Under the pieces are notes generated by a model that was not told the origin of the DNA, did not search any database, and saw nothing but the letters and a program-made list of their open reading frames with translations. From an uncultured Arenicella sp. (GTDB lineage: Bacteria > Pseudomonadota > Gammaproteobacteria > Arenicellales > Arenicellaceae): DNA of 64,000 nt. How positions within the stretch are numbered: position 1 is the stretch's first letter; each line of letters begins with the position of its first letter. Both the position numbers and the translations under genes were made by a program. The stretch covers positions 33,802-97,801 of the forward strand of contig CANMNN010000015.1 in NCBI GenBank assembly GCA_947499305.1, written 5' to 3'. This document shows positions 43,814 through 52,553 of the stretch, piece after piece.

Positions 43814-44551
43814 TTACTCGTACACCGACTCAGGAAAATCGGCATTGGTGTAAACGTCGACCACATCGTCTAGGTCTTCTAATGCGTCGACCAATTTCAT
43901 TACTTTCAATGCGTCTTCATGACTTAGCTCAATCTCGTTTTCTGGACGCTTAGTTACTTCCGAGTTGGCTACGGCCATGCCCGCCGTCTCAAGCGCCGTC
44001 ATTACCGCTAAATAGCAATTTGACGGGCAATTAATCTCAACTTGGCCATCTTCGTGCGTAATAATATCTTCGGCGCCAGCATCTAAAACAACATCCATCA
44101 CTGACTCTTCGTCAGCTCCCTCGGCCATTTCAATGACGCCTAAGGAATTAAACATATAGGCAACCGAGCCTGAGTTGCCCATATTGCCATTGTATTTGCT
44201 GAACGCATGACGCACTTCGGCAACGGTTCGGTTTTTATTGTCGGAGCTACACTCCACTAAAACAGCGATGCCACAAGGCGCATAACCTTCATAGCTCATA
44301 TCCTCGTAGCTCACTCCCTCAAGATCACCAGTGCCGCGTTTAATAGCGCGCTCAACCGTGTCACGGGTCATGTTTACGCCCAATGCCTTATCAACAGCAA
44401 TTCTCAGGGCCGCATTCGAATCAACGTCTCCGCCACCTTCTCTCGCGGCTACCGTGATTTCGCGAATGTGTTTAGTAAACAACTTGCCTCGTTTTGCATC
44501 TTGCGCTGCTTTACGGTGCTTAATGTTCGCCCACTTACTATGTCCTGCCAT
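43814..44551 (-). CDS. yebC: YebC/PmpR family transcription/translation factor
   Basis: 245 residues, nearly identical in layout to the family. N-terminus AGHSKWANIKHRKAAQDAKRG, then FTKHIREITVAAREGG, YEGYAPCGIAVLVEC, NRTVAEVRHAFSKYNGNMG and the acidic C-terminus LVDALEDLDDVVDVYTNAD. Some members act as regulators, others aid translation of proline-rich stretches. In many relatives aspS lies directly upstream. Here that place is taken by the envelope cluster. Confidence 0.95.
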   Translation of the reverse strand: MAGHSKWANIKHRKAAQDAKRGKLFTKHIREITVAAREGGGDVDSNAALRIAVDKALGVNMTRDTVERAIKRGTGDLEGVSYEDMSYEGYAPCGIAVLVECSSDNKNRTVAEVRHAFSKYNGNMGNSGSVAYMFNSLGVIEMAEGADEESVMDVVLDAGAEDIITHEDGQVEINCPSNCYLAVMTALETAGMAVANSEVTKRPENEIELSHEDALKVMKLVDALEDLDDVVDVYTNADFPESVYE

Positions 44552-44707
44552 GCTGTTCTCTTATCTTGTTTCTATGTTGCGTGTGATTCTGTCGCTGACA
44601 AAAATGTATCTTTCACCCTCGCTCAAAGGGTTTTTTTATCGCGTAGGGCATTATTCTAACATTGAGGCTGGATAGTTCGTAAGCTTATATTGCTTTAAGC
44701 TCACAAC

Positions 44708-44739
44708 AATGCCGAGTTTGCTGGATCAAACTCGGCATT
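44708..44739 (-). terminator. hairpin at the end of the 13-gene envelope cluster
   Basis: A 12-bp perfect stem (AATGCCGAGTTT at 44708-44719 and AAACTCGGCATT at 44728-44739) with an 8-nt loop lies 57 bp past the stop of the last cluster gene. The minus-strand flank (GTTGTGAGC) is only partly T-rich. It separates the cluster from yebC and fits a transcription terminator. Confidence 0.6.
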
Positions 44740-44795
44740 TCTAGAAGGCGTATCCGCAGGAGGGCTATAAGCGCCATGAGCTCAGATGGATAAAA

Positions 44796-46295
44796 CTATT
44801 GCTCTTGAATCTCTTCTTTGCGAAGCATCTTAATCCAAGTGCCTGGCTCTGGTTGGCCTTTGGGGTAGTAACCATTAATGACCCGTAATTGGAGCTCGGC
44901 GTTGTCTAATTCACTCTCGAGGTCTTTTGCCAAGGTTGCAAACGTCTCGCCTGGCTTTAAACGTTCAAACGAAACCTTAGTTACATATTTCGCTGTTTTA
45001 TCTTTTGGCGTCATGCGACGAAAGCTGCGAATCATATCGATGAAGGCCGCGTCTTGCTCTGATGTGACCTTATTGTTTTTAGCAATTCCTTGAAAATGAA
45101 ATGTATTGCGAGCCACTTTTGCCAGCGCTACGCGTTGTCCAGGTATTGCTCCTAAGGTACCCAAATCGCGCTGTGAGTTCTTCTGAATCTTTTCAGCATT
45201 AACTAAGTTTGGGTACTTCGCTTTTAAGGCATCACCGCTGCTCTGCTGCTTATCTTTAGTTTTCTCAATGCTGATCTTAAACTGGGCAGTTTTCTCCGCA
45301 TCTTTGAGAATGATCTTGGAGCCTTTAATCGTTCGCGTCCAACTCTTGGGGTGTAGAAACGTAATTCCGAGTGTTTCGTTCGAGTAACGACGGTAGCCCG
45401 GTGGTGCTCGGCGCGTATAGTTCGGTCCATAAATCATGCCGTCGATAGCCTCACGGTACTCTGCTCGGCCGATAAATGCTTCGCCGGGCGCAAATACGCC
45501 GGCATCTTCAATAGCTTCGCGCAAACGTATATCCGAACGCGGATGCGTTGTCAGAAGGCCATGGTGAGGCAAAGAACGGCTAGTCGATGATGCTGCAAAA
45601 ATATTATTGTCTCGTAACTGTGCCAAGGCATTTACTAGTTGACTCGGCTCGTAACCCGCACCAAACAAGTAACGTGCGGCAAACGAGTCGGCTTCTAGTT
45701 CAGCCGAACGTTTATATTCGAGCAAACTGACTGTGCTCTGGGTTTGAATGGCGCTGCCAACCGCATTATTGCCCACCGCGAATGAAGCTAAACCTGCGAG
45801 AAAACTGTTGCGCCTATTTCGAGCTTGCAGCTTTGCTGTATGCCGGGCAACGTTGTGGCCTATTTCATGCGCCATCACTCCTGCAAGTTCAGCTTCAGAG
45901 TTTAGTAATCCCAAAAGCCCCCGCTCGACATACACATAGGGCGTGCCATTAACAAAGGCGTTAACCGCCGGCGTATCGCGCACTATGAACCGATATGGCA
46001 AATGTGCATGCTCACTTTGCGCAAGAATCTTATTGCCGATCTCGGTCACGTATTGTTGAAGCTCGCTGTTTTCGTAGGGTGGTGCCTCTTGCATCAAACC
46101 AATGTGTCGGCGTAAAGCCTTACCTTTCAGTCCAGTCGACTTCTCTAACTGTTCTTTCGCCTCTGCTTTCGTCAAAGGCTTAGTTTTTGGCTCTGATTCC
46201 TTTGCGTCATCTGAAAATGACGTGGCCACTGAAAACGTTACGACCAGTGATGTGAACAGAAGCACTCCATACTTAATAATCGAATAAGATTTCAT
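44796..46295 (-). CDS. M48 family periplasmic metalloprotease
   Basis: 499 residues with a signal peptide (VLLFTSLVVTFSVA). The zinc site is AGVMAHEIGHNVARH, with the third ligand in the ELEADSFAARYL segment. The N-terminal half (about 50-270) resembles BepA/YcaL-type M48 proteases that clear misfolded outer-membrane proteins. The C-terminal region (about 300-430) carries a domain with LGITFLHPKSWTRTI. The end has a short LysM-like segment (LKPGETFATLAKDL ... LRVINGY) that may bind wall. Last gene of the 13-gene run, 22 bp after the preceding lipoprotein gene. It may act as quality control for the machine. Confidence 0.88.
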   Translation of the reverse strand: MKSYSIIKYGVLLFTSLVVTFSVATSFSDDAKESEPKTKPLTKAEAKEQLEKSTGLKGKALRRHIGLMQEAPPYENSELQQYVTEIGNKILAQSEHAHLPYRFIVRDTPAVNAFVNGTPYVYVERGLLGLLNSEAELAGVMAHEIGHNVARHTAKLQARNRRNSFLAGLASFAVGNNAVGSAIQTQSTVSLLEYKRSAELEADSFAARYLFGAGYEPSQLVNALAQLRDNNIFAASSTSRSLPHHGLLTTHPRSDIRLREAIEDAGVFAPGEAFIGRAEYREAIDGMIYGPNYTRRAPPGYRRYSNETLGITFLHPKSWTRTIKGSKIILKDAEKTAQFKISIEKTKDKQQSSGDALKAKYPNLVNAEKIQKNSQRDLGTLGAIPGQRVALAKVARNTFHFQGIAKNNKVTSEQDAAFIDMIRSFRRMTPKDKTAKYVTKVSFERLKPGETFATLAKDLESELDNAELQLRVINGYYPKGQPEPGTWIKMLRKEEIQEQ

Positions 46296-46317
46296 AATGG
46301 ACTCCTCAATAAAAATG

Positions 46318-47004
46318 TTAAGGACTGGTTTTCAGAGCGGTATCATCTTTTGCGAAAAATCGCACAAGCTGATTACCCATGCCCTGACAAGCGTCCCCTT
46401 CTACTTGAGCCAGTAATGGAATTGGAATTACAAAAGCAGGCATGTAAGAGGTCCCTACCGCCTCAGTGCTCACGCGGCCAACTTCAGTAAAAGTTTCGAG
46501 ATCCCAGATGGTTGTCTCATAGTCGCTGGTGTCTTCCCAGGTACCAAAGCCAAAACAGCCGCCACCACCAGGGCCGACGGAACAAGTCATACTGCCTGCA
46601 GAATTCGTGCGCTCAGTAGACCCTTCGACCCAGACGAAGTAACGAATATTAAGCGCTTTAATTTTTTCGGCAACTAATGGCTGGTCGAGCACTTTACGAA
46701 GCTTCTTTGGATGCAGTGGCGCGGTTCGGGCCTCAAACCAAGGGTAGAACGAGTCAACGAATTCGCTCTCAGGAATAATACGCACCTCGCCGGTACCCCG
46801 AGCTAGACGTCCGCCGATGCATGAAACCAGCGAGGCTTCAGTTTGAATTTCGGCTGTTTGATGACGACCTAATACAACCATGGCATCGCCTTTTTTTAAT
46901 TCGGCGGTATCTTTTAGTCGAACATGGTCAACGTTAATTGTAGTACAAGCCGATAAAAGCAAAAGTGCGGCTGCAGTCGAAATAAATTTAAGATTTTGTT
47001 TCAT
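46318..47004 (-). CDS. cluster lipoprotein of unknown family
   Basis: 228 residues. Lipoprotein signal ending LLLLSAC (Cys about 19), then an alpha/beta domain (KKGDAMVVLGRHQTAE, RIIPESEFVDSFYPWFEAR, LNIRYFVWVEGSTER) that resembles the nucleotide-free fold seen in several envelope lipoproteins. A Gly-rich loop with a Cys pair (MTCSVGPGGGGCFGFG) is conspicuous. I do not recognise the family. It is between two cluster genes with 20-22-bp gaps and is presumably an outer-membrane-anchored component. Confidence 0.75.
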   Translation of the reverse strand: MKQNLKFISTAAALLLLSACTTINVDHVRLKDTAELKKGDAMVVLGRHQTAEIQTEASLVSCIGGRLARGTGEVRIIPESEFVDSFYPWFEARTAPLHPKKLRKVLDQPLVAEKIKALNIRYFVWVEGSTERTNSAGSMTCSVGPGGGGCFGFGTWEDTSDYETTIWDLETFTEVGRVSTEAVGTSYMPAFVIPIPLLAQVEGDACQGMGNQLVRFFAKDDTALKTSP

Positions 47005-47024
47005 GGCGTTCTCCGCAGTGTTGC

Positions 47025-47981
47025 TTAATCGTTTGTGTCAGGCTCTTGATCAGCTGACGGCTCTTGTTCAACTAGAGGCTCTTCAAAAGTCGGCGCTTCG
47101 TTTTCTTTAACTTTTTCAGAAGCTACTTGCCCCTCTTGGGCTGCATCAGCCTCGTCTACCACATCCTCTGCTTCTTTTACTTCATCGGACTTATTCTTAG
47201 TCTTGTTTTTACGCTTCTCTTTTCGAGCCTGCTTTTCTTTTTCCCGACGCTCTTTTGCCGCGATAGCCTCAGCGGCTCGATCCTTTGCCTTTTGCTCTTC
47301 GGCCGCCTTTTTATCCAGCGCTTGCTGAATGCGCTCAGCCTTTGTGGCAATCACCCTTGGCGTGCCGCCGTCGACCAAAGTTTTGATAACTCGTTGTTTC
47401 GGAAACCGTATTGAAAGCTGCGCACCGACATCTCGTAGAGCAATATTCGTTGCCGCATTAAAAGCACTCGACGCTGAGGTTAGTAAACCTGTTGGCGTTT
47501 TGCCATAACCTTTGATAGTCCAATCGGCGATGCTGTCCTCAGTATTATTCAAAAGCTTTAGACGATACTTGATCCAAATCTCATATTGCTTAAGCTTAGT
47601 CTCAGAGGGTTCAGAATACTGAAAATCCAGAATTTCTGGCTCAATCGCTAAATCATATTCCGACGATCCTTCTTCCACCAAGTTGGTGACGCTTGAGAAC
47701 ACCTGCCGAAACATAGTTGTCTGGGCATCTGCGAAGTTTAAGCTTTTTAAGCTCCCTCGTTTTTTTTCGCTCTCTAAATAAACATAATCATTGAAAGTGT
47801 CAGTGAAAACTAAATTAGTTTTAAGGTCTAAGCGCTCGACCAATGGTCGGGGGATGTCCGGCTTAACCACTACTGAGTTTGCACAACCACTGATCAATGC
47901 AACGGCAAGCAAGCAAATGCTCTTATGAGTAAACCAATTCGATTTCATAATTCCCCGTACTCTTAACATTTTATCTAACAT
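47025..47981 (-). CDS. cluster lipoprotein with charged C-terminal tail
   Basis: 318 residues from ATG 47981, or 307 from ATG 47948. The second start gives a compact lipoprotein signal (Cys in LISGC), but AGGG is better spaced for the first, which overlaps the preceding VWA gene by 11 bp. The globular part (about 45-225) has beta-rich segments such as YDLAIEPEILDFQYSEPSE. The last 95 residues are a Lys/Arg/Glu helical stretch followed by an acidic tail (EEPLVEQEPSADQEP). Family not recognised. Probably a periplasm-spanning or wall-contacting subunit. Confidence 0.72.
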   Translation of the reverse strand: MLDKMLRVRGIMKSNWFTHKSICLLAVALISGCANSVVVKPDIPRPLVERLDLKTNLVFTDTFNDYVYLESEKKRGSLKSLNFADAQTTMFRQVFSSVTNLVEEGSSEYDLAIEPEILDFQYSEPSETKLKQYEIWIKYRLKLLNNTEDSIADWTIKGYGKTPTGLLTSASSAFNAATNIALRDVGAQLSIRFPKQRVIKTLVDGGTPRVIATKAERIQQALDKKAAEEQKAKDRAAEAIAAKERREKEKQARKEKRKNKTKNKSDEVKEAEDVVDEADAAQEGQVASEKVKENEAPTFEEPLVEQEPSADQEPDTND

Positions 47982-48981
47982 TATTTAGCCCTATGAATGT
48001 GCCATTGTTTTGCTCAGCAAGTCCACGCATTAAGTTAGCATACTTCATAGCCGAGCTATTAATACCAGGGTCACGTGCTAACACATGAACAGGAAATCCA
48101 ACACTGTGGATTCGCACTAAGGTCTCACCTCTTCTGTTTTGCTTATTCAACTCTTCGACAGTTTTTAGAACACGACGCACTGAGCGGCCTTGGTAGTCAT
48201 CTCCTAATACATACAAGCTAATCTTTTTGTCCTTGTCATAATGCTGGCGTATCGCGTTGGTAATGCCACCAACGGGGCTCGAGCTACTAGCTCCAGCCCA
48301 AGTTGCCAACTTTTGAATAATTTGCTGGCGACGCCCCGGCGAGTCAGGCATAAAACGCCCGCGGAATGACGGATACATATACACACCATCGTTGCTCATC
48401 ACTTGAATACCTTTCACGGTTGGGTAGAGAGACAGCGTGTTTCGAACTTCGGATAACAATCGCCCCCACGCATTACCAGTCATGCTGCCAGAGATATCGA
48501 TAACAAAAATGATGTACTCGGAGTCAACTGGCACACCGGCGATGTATTCGTTCTGACTCTTACGGCCTTTCAAAAGACGCTTCATCTCCAAACTTAGGGA
48601 CTGCAAGGCAATCTGTAAATCCTCAGCAGAGGTCGCATCTTCGGCGCCCGCATCTTCGGCGCTTGGCTTACGAGAATTGAGTACGTCAAACTCACTACGT
48701 AGAATTGCGACACGCCTTTTATCGGTACCTAATTGCTCTTGCTTCGCATTCAGTTCAGTCTCTAAATACTTAACCTGACCGCGTATTTCAAAAAGACGTT
48801 CTTGCAGGGCACGAACTTGGCCTTTATCTTGAATTGGCGATTCTTCTAAAACAGTCGGTTGGCTTGGCCTAACAATCACAAGCAATAAAACGATCGCGCC
48901 AAAGCCACAACATATAATATCCAAGAAAGAAAGGCCGGCATCCTCAGCACCCCGGCGTACTCTGCGTCGACTCATGGCCAA
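47971..48981 (-). CDS. VWA protein with TolR/ExbD-like membrane anchor (paralogue 2)
   Basis: 336 residues. A short basic N-tail (MSRRRVRRG) is followed by one membrane helix (17-37) with Asp21 in LSFLDIICCGFGA. A coiled coil (about 52-103) and a periplasmic VWA domain follow. The MIDAS is FVIDISGSM (D162, S164, S166), an intact DxSxS. The helix matches that of the neighbouring VWA gene. Its Asp has the same place as the proton-binding Asp of TolR/ExbD/MotB-type subunits, but the periplasmic OmpA or ExbD domain is replaced by VWA. It overlaps both neighbours by about 10 bp. I infer it is a stator partner of the MotA/ExbB-like protein at 51390. Confidence 0.85.
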   Translation of the reverse strand: MAMSRRRVRRGAEDAGLSFLDIICCGFGAIVLLLVIVRPSQPTVLEESPIQDKGQVRALQERLFEIRGQVKYLETELNAKQEQLGTDKRRVAILRSEFDVLNSRKPSAEDAGAEDATSAEDLQIALQSLSLEMKRLLKGRKSQNEYIAGVPVDSEYIIFVIDISGSMTGNAWGRLLSEVRNTLSLYPTVKGIQVMSNDGVYMYPSFRGRFMPDSPGRRQQIIQKLATWAGASSSSPVGGITNAIRQHYDKDKKISLYVLGDDYQGRSVRRVLKTVEELNKQNRRGETLVRIHSVGFPVHVLARDPGINSSAMKYANLMRGLAEQNNGTFIGLNNVR

Positions 48982-50051
48982 TCCCTCGCAGGGGTTACAT
49001 ACGCACCCCGAGTTTGTATTGCTAAACGCCAGAAAGACGCCGCTGCGTAAGGATCACCCTCCAGTGGCAATAAAAAGGTATTAACCGGAATGCCGGGGGC
49101 CAGTTTCCGAACCGCCGATTTAAACGTGCGAAGACGTTGAATGCCGGTGATACTGCCCGATTCCGGAGCACCCTCACCCTGAGTAGGTAAGCCATCAGTG
49201 ATGATAAATATATTGTCTGGCCTTGGCGTCATGCTCATTGCCGTTTCAAAGACTGTGTGCATATTGGTACCCTTCCCAGGCACAATTTTATTCACGCCTT
49301 CAACCGCCGCCGCGACCGATACTCGATCGCCTACCTCATACCATTGATTGATTTCCTCGCCAAATACCGGCGCAACATCTTCACTAAAACGAAGTATCTG
49401 AAAATCGCTCGCTACAGGAAGATTAGCAACAACCCATTGGGCTATTGCAGTTGTACGCAACCATTTTGGCGATTGCAGCTTAAGAGCGTCATTCATATTT
49501 CGACGGCGCACTATATTAACAATGGTCTCATCGAGCATGCTGGCAGACGAGTCGATTAAAATCAGAACGTTCTCGCCACCCAACTTAATACCCGTTAGGT
49601 ATTGACGCTCACCATCACCGGTAAACTCGTAGGCTTTATTGCCGGCCGGGACGGTTGTCTCAAGCGCCTTCTTCTGGCGTTGCAAGCGTGCAAGTTTGGC
49701 TTTTAAACCCGGTACATCAAGCTCTGAATCAGGTTGAATTTCTTCAAGTAGGCTTTTTAACTTATTGATGTCTTCTTCAATCTTACGCGCTAGACCCTGC
49801 GCGATGACAGTTTCATCGCTCACATCGCTGATGGTGTTTCGAATACGAACTAAGTTTTTCTCACCAATCAATATCTCTTCTTCGAGCAGACTTATCTCAG
49901 AGGTATCTTGGGGTTCTTGGTTTGGTACTGGCGAATCGACCACATGTTTTAACAGTAAAAAAATCAGCACCGCTGCGCCCAGGCCACAGGACATAATATC
50001 CAGAAACGACAGGCTAAACGTTGAGGTGGTGCGTATCTTTTTACGAGCCAT
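48972..50051 (-). CDS. VWA protein with TolR/ExbD-like membrane anchor (paralogue 1)
   Basis: 359 residues. Basic tail (MARKKIRTTS), one membrane helix (15-37) with Asp18 in LSFLDIMSCGLGA, a coiled coil (about 52-133) and a VWA domain with MIDAS ILIDSSASM (D167, S169, S171), then GKGTNMHT and ITDGLPTQGEG. It is a diverged copy of the next gene, with the same LSFLDI-xx-CG-x-GA helix, which implies a duplication and a heterodimer. VWA domains bind metal-dependent protein ligands, so this pair could couple ion flow to a folded partner. It is 20 bp after the actin-like gene. Confidence 0.85.
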   Translation of the reverse strand: MARKKIRTTSTFSLSFLDIMSCGLGAAVLIFLLLKHVVDSPVPNQEPQDTSEISLLEEEILIGEKNLVRIRNTISDVSDETVIAQGLARKIEEDINKLKSLLEEIQPDSELDVPGLKAKLARLQRQKKALETTVPAGNKAYEFTGDGERQYLTGIKLGGENVLILIDSSASMLDETIVNIVRRRNMNDALKLQSPKWLRTTAIAQWVVANLPVASDFQILRFSEDVAPVFGEEINQWYEVGDRVSVAAAVEGVNKIVPGKGTNMHTVFETAMSMTPRPDNIFIITDGLPTQGEGAPESGSITGIQRLRTFKSAVRKLAPGIPVNTFLLPLEGDPYAAASFWRLAIQTRGAYVTPARDWP

Positions 50052-50071
50052 AAGTGTCTACCAAATGCTCC

Positions 50072-51367
50072 CTAAAAAACCTGAATGGCGCTGACTACTC
50101 CGTCAGCAAGATCGGAACCGAGTCGGTCATTAGGCTCAAGCTTTGTGCGGCCGGGGTCGTTCAATACAATAAGACGGCCATTGTCTAATAACTCTTGGAT
50201 GTTAAAATTATCGCCAGCAACAAGACTCAGAATACCGTTACTAAACTGTACTTCGGCTCGCTCTATTGGCAGTGCCTTTCCTGACTGTAAAATATGGGTT
50301 GCTTGCGCGATATCAATTGTTTTTAATTGGGGCTCTAGATTGGTGTTACTTGTTTGAGCATTGATCTGCAAAGAGACTTTCGAGCTAACTCTAGCCGCTA
50401 ACGGTAAGTCAGTTTTGTAAACAATGCCTTGACTAAGATCGGCCTGAATCAAAGAATCGGTGGAGATGCTTGAAATCGAATTTAAATCACCGAAACCGTG
50501 TTCGATTAAAGCGCTGAGATTGACGCTTTCAAAAGCAGCATTCAAATCGATAAAGCATTTATCCACAGCGTTCGACTTAGCCGCTAAACGATTTGAAAAC
50601 GGGCTCAATAGAGCTCTCCATTCTTTATCGTCGATCACGCTATTATGAAGCCTGCTCTGATGTTCTAAAGCAATGCTGGCTTTGCCGGACTTGGCAATAT
50701 TGTTAGCAATACCGGCAAGTTGGTCGAATAACTGTTGTTCTGTGGCGGCATCATGCAGAGGATCAAAACGATCGTTTTGAATAAAGTTCGATTGCAAACC
50801 TTTGAGTAAGGCCTCTTGCATCAAATGTATACCGACATCGCTTAGAACATCTACATCTCCAAGTTTGGCTAAGCCGTTGGCGATAGTAATATTCGAGCAA
50901 ACCGTTTGATGTAATTGAACATCTATGTGGCAATATTCACCATCGGCGACTTCGGTATTAGCAAGCGCGACAACCGCTTTGTTGATCAAGCCTACCACGT
51001 CTAAACCACACGCTTTAGCAACGCCTAATAGCAGTTGTAAGTTCGCCTCTCTATAATGCGACGGAACAACCAACACGACTTGCTCCAGATTAAAGTGTTG
51101 CTTTAGCGCGCTCAAGTGTTTCCAGACAAGGTCTGCGGCATGACGCATACCAGACGCATTGGTCGGTATCGCGCTTTGTTCGCACTGTTGCCAGTAGCGA
51201 TTATTCATTTCTTGCGGTGAAAGACGACAGGCTCTAACGGGCTTTTCGTTGCCTAGATCAAACACCACCTCATCGCCTTTAAACCAAGCATAGCCTTGGC
51301 TGACAGCGATACGCTGATCATTCTGCAACTGCAAATTATTGTCGTTAATGTGTAAGACTTCTACCAT
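50072..51367 (-). CDS. actin/Hsp70-like ATPase-fold protein of the cluster
   Basis: A 431-residue cytoplasmic protein without signal or membrane helix. The N-terminal half can be read as a divergent actin/Hsp70 fold: QVVLVVPSHYREANLQLLLGVAKACGLDVVGLI (the connector after strand 5), KAVVALANTEV (the E/A-P-A-A-A region of Hsp70) and HIDVQLHQTVC in place of the second phosphate motif. The Gly-rich phosphate loops are weak, so nucleotide binding is uncertain. Similar folds (PilM, GspL, FtsA) sit on the inner face of envelope machines. It lies between the channel gene and the VWA pair, with 20-22-bp gaps. Confidence 0.65.
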   Translation of the reverse strand: MVEVLHINDNNLQLQNDQRIAVSQGYAWFKGDEVVFDLGNEKPVRACRLSPQEMNNRYWQQCEQSAIPTNASGMRHAADLVWKHLSALKQHFNLEQVVLVVPSHYREANLQLLLGVAKACGLDVVGLINKAVVALANTEVADGEYCHIDVQLHQTVCSNITIANGLAKLGDVDVLSDVGIHLMQEALLKGLQSNFIQNDRFDPLHDAATEQQLFDQLAGIANNIAKSGKASIALEHQSRLHNSVIDDKEWRALLSPFSNRLAAKSNAVDKCFIDLNAAFESVNLSALIEHGFGDLNSISSISTDSLIQADLSQGIVYKTDLPLAARVSSKVSLQINAQTSNTNLEPQLKTIDIAQATHILQSGKALPIERAEVQFSNGILSLVAGDNFNIQELLDNGRLIVLNDPGRTKLEPNDRLGSDLADGVVSAIQVF

Positions 51368-51389
51368 GACGCGTTCTCCATTAGCTCAA

Positions 51390-52193
51390 CTAACTCTGCA
51401 GGTGACGAATGAGATTGTCGTCACAATAATCTTGCGTTTCGCGTACCATACGCTCTTGCATGAGTGTTATTTGGTGCATCAGAAACATGATCACAATACT
51501 GATCAGCAGCGCGATAAAAGTCGAGTTAAACGCAACCCCTAGACTGGCAGTAACCGCGGCGATATTACCCGCAACCGCCTCGTGAGCATTGCCCAAAGCA
51601 TCACCAATACCGCGTACTGTTCCGATGAATCCAATCGAAGGGATCGCCCAAGTAATGTAGCGCACCATCGAAAGTTCGGAATCCATGCGATCGGCCTCGG
51701 TGTCACATAAGTCCCGCACCACGTTCGAAACGTCAGCAATAGAGGCCGTTGAGCCATAACGATTGAGCGCTCCTCTGAGCGCCCTTGGCAATAGAAACCC
51801 TCGTTCCGGCTGGGGTAAGGCCTCCAACGGACGTGCAAGTTTCCTAGCATCCTCGGGAAGTACTTTTCGGCCATCTTCAATACTCACAAGAGGCTTATCA
51901 AGTAAGCGACGCTGCGCCACTACTCCTTGCGCCTTTAGCCCCATGATCGCCATTACCCAAATCATTAAAATAAAACACGCTTCTTGCTCGTAATCTTTTA
52001 AGACAACCCACGCAGAGCGCTCTATGGTCACTGTTTCTCCAGTCGCTTCTTGCGCGGCAATGGCCTGACGCTCGACCTCGAGTACGGCTTCGGCGTTTGG
52101 GCGTACTAAGCCAACATAAATGGTATGAACCAATATGAACGACAAAACCAGTGCTACTATTTGATAGAAAAATTCAGATTTTTGAAACTTCAT
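51390..52193 (-). CDS. MotA/TolQ/ExbB-like proton channel protein
   Basis: A 267-residue inner-membrane protein. Helices at about 8-28, 70-88, 178-198 and 208-240. The pair of C-terminal helices bears the family signature: WAIPSIGFIGTVRGIGDALG and AVTASLGVAFNSTFIALLISIVI, with a cytoplasmic domain between. It differs from TolQ in this window (extra N-terminal helix and different cytoplasmic loop), so it is a separate channel. Its partners would be the single-helix VWA proteins two and three genes downstream. It starts 57 bp after the small periplasmic-protein gene. Confidence 0.88.
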   Translation of the reverse strand: MKFQKSEFFYQIVALVLSFILVHTIYVGLVRPNAEAVLEVERQAIAAQEATGETVTIERSAWVVLKDYEQEACFILMIWVMAIMGLKAQGVVAQRRLLDKPLVSIEDGRKVLPEDARKLARPLEALPQPERGFLLPRALRGALNRYGSTASIADVSNVVRDLCDTEADRMDSELSMVRYITWAIPSIGFIGTVRGIGDALGNAHEAVAGNIAAVTASLGVAFNSTFIALLISIVIMFLMHQITLMQERMVRETQDYCDDNLIRHLQS

Positions 52194-52250
52194 AGTGTAT
52201 CTTTTGTCGTTGTCTAGTTGGTGTACTTATAATTTGTTAACTACAGCAGC

Positions 52251-52550
52251 TTAAATATCCACCGGGAACGGTACGGGTAAATCTTCAGAAATTTCTTCTG
52301 TAGGTTTAAAGACCTTCTTTGGGCTCTTTGGCTTACTGCGTTCTTGTTCTTGTTGTTGCTCGCGTGCTTCGGCTTGTTGGCGTTTTTTCTCGTCTTCAGC
52401 GCGCTTAAGGTCTTCGAGCTCTTTAATTGCTTTAGCTCTGGCCTCATCTTCGCTGGCTTGCTCAGAATTACCGTCTTGCGCATACACTGTTGTTGATGGC
52501 TGAGCTAGCGCAAAAACAAAACTAAAGACAATTAAACAATAACGCACCAT
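52251..52550 (-). CDS. small charged periplasmic protein of the cluster
   Basis: 99 residues. Signal peptide (LIVFSFVFALAQPSTTVYAQ) followed by an almost continuous helix of Glu, Lys, Arg and Gln (about 28-72) and a Pro-containing tail. It looks like a short periplasmic strut or adaptor. It starts 3 bp after the PEGA-FGE gene stop, so it is part of the operon. No family recognised. Confidence 0.7.
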   Translation of the reverse strand: MVRYCLIVFSFVFALAQPSTTVYAQDGNSEQASEDEARAKAIKELEDLKRAEDEKKRQQAEAREQQQEQERSKPKSPKKVFKPTEEISEDLPVPFPVDI

Positions 52551-52553
52551 GAT

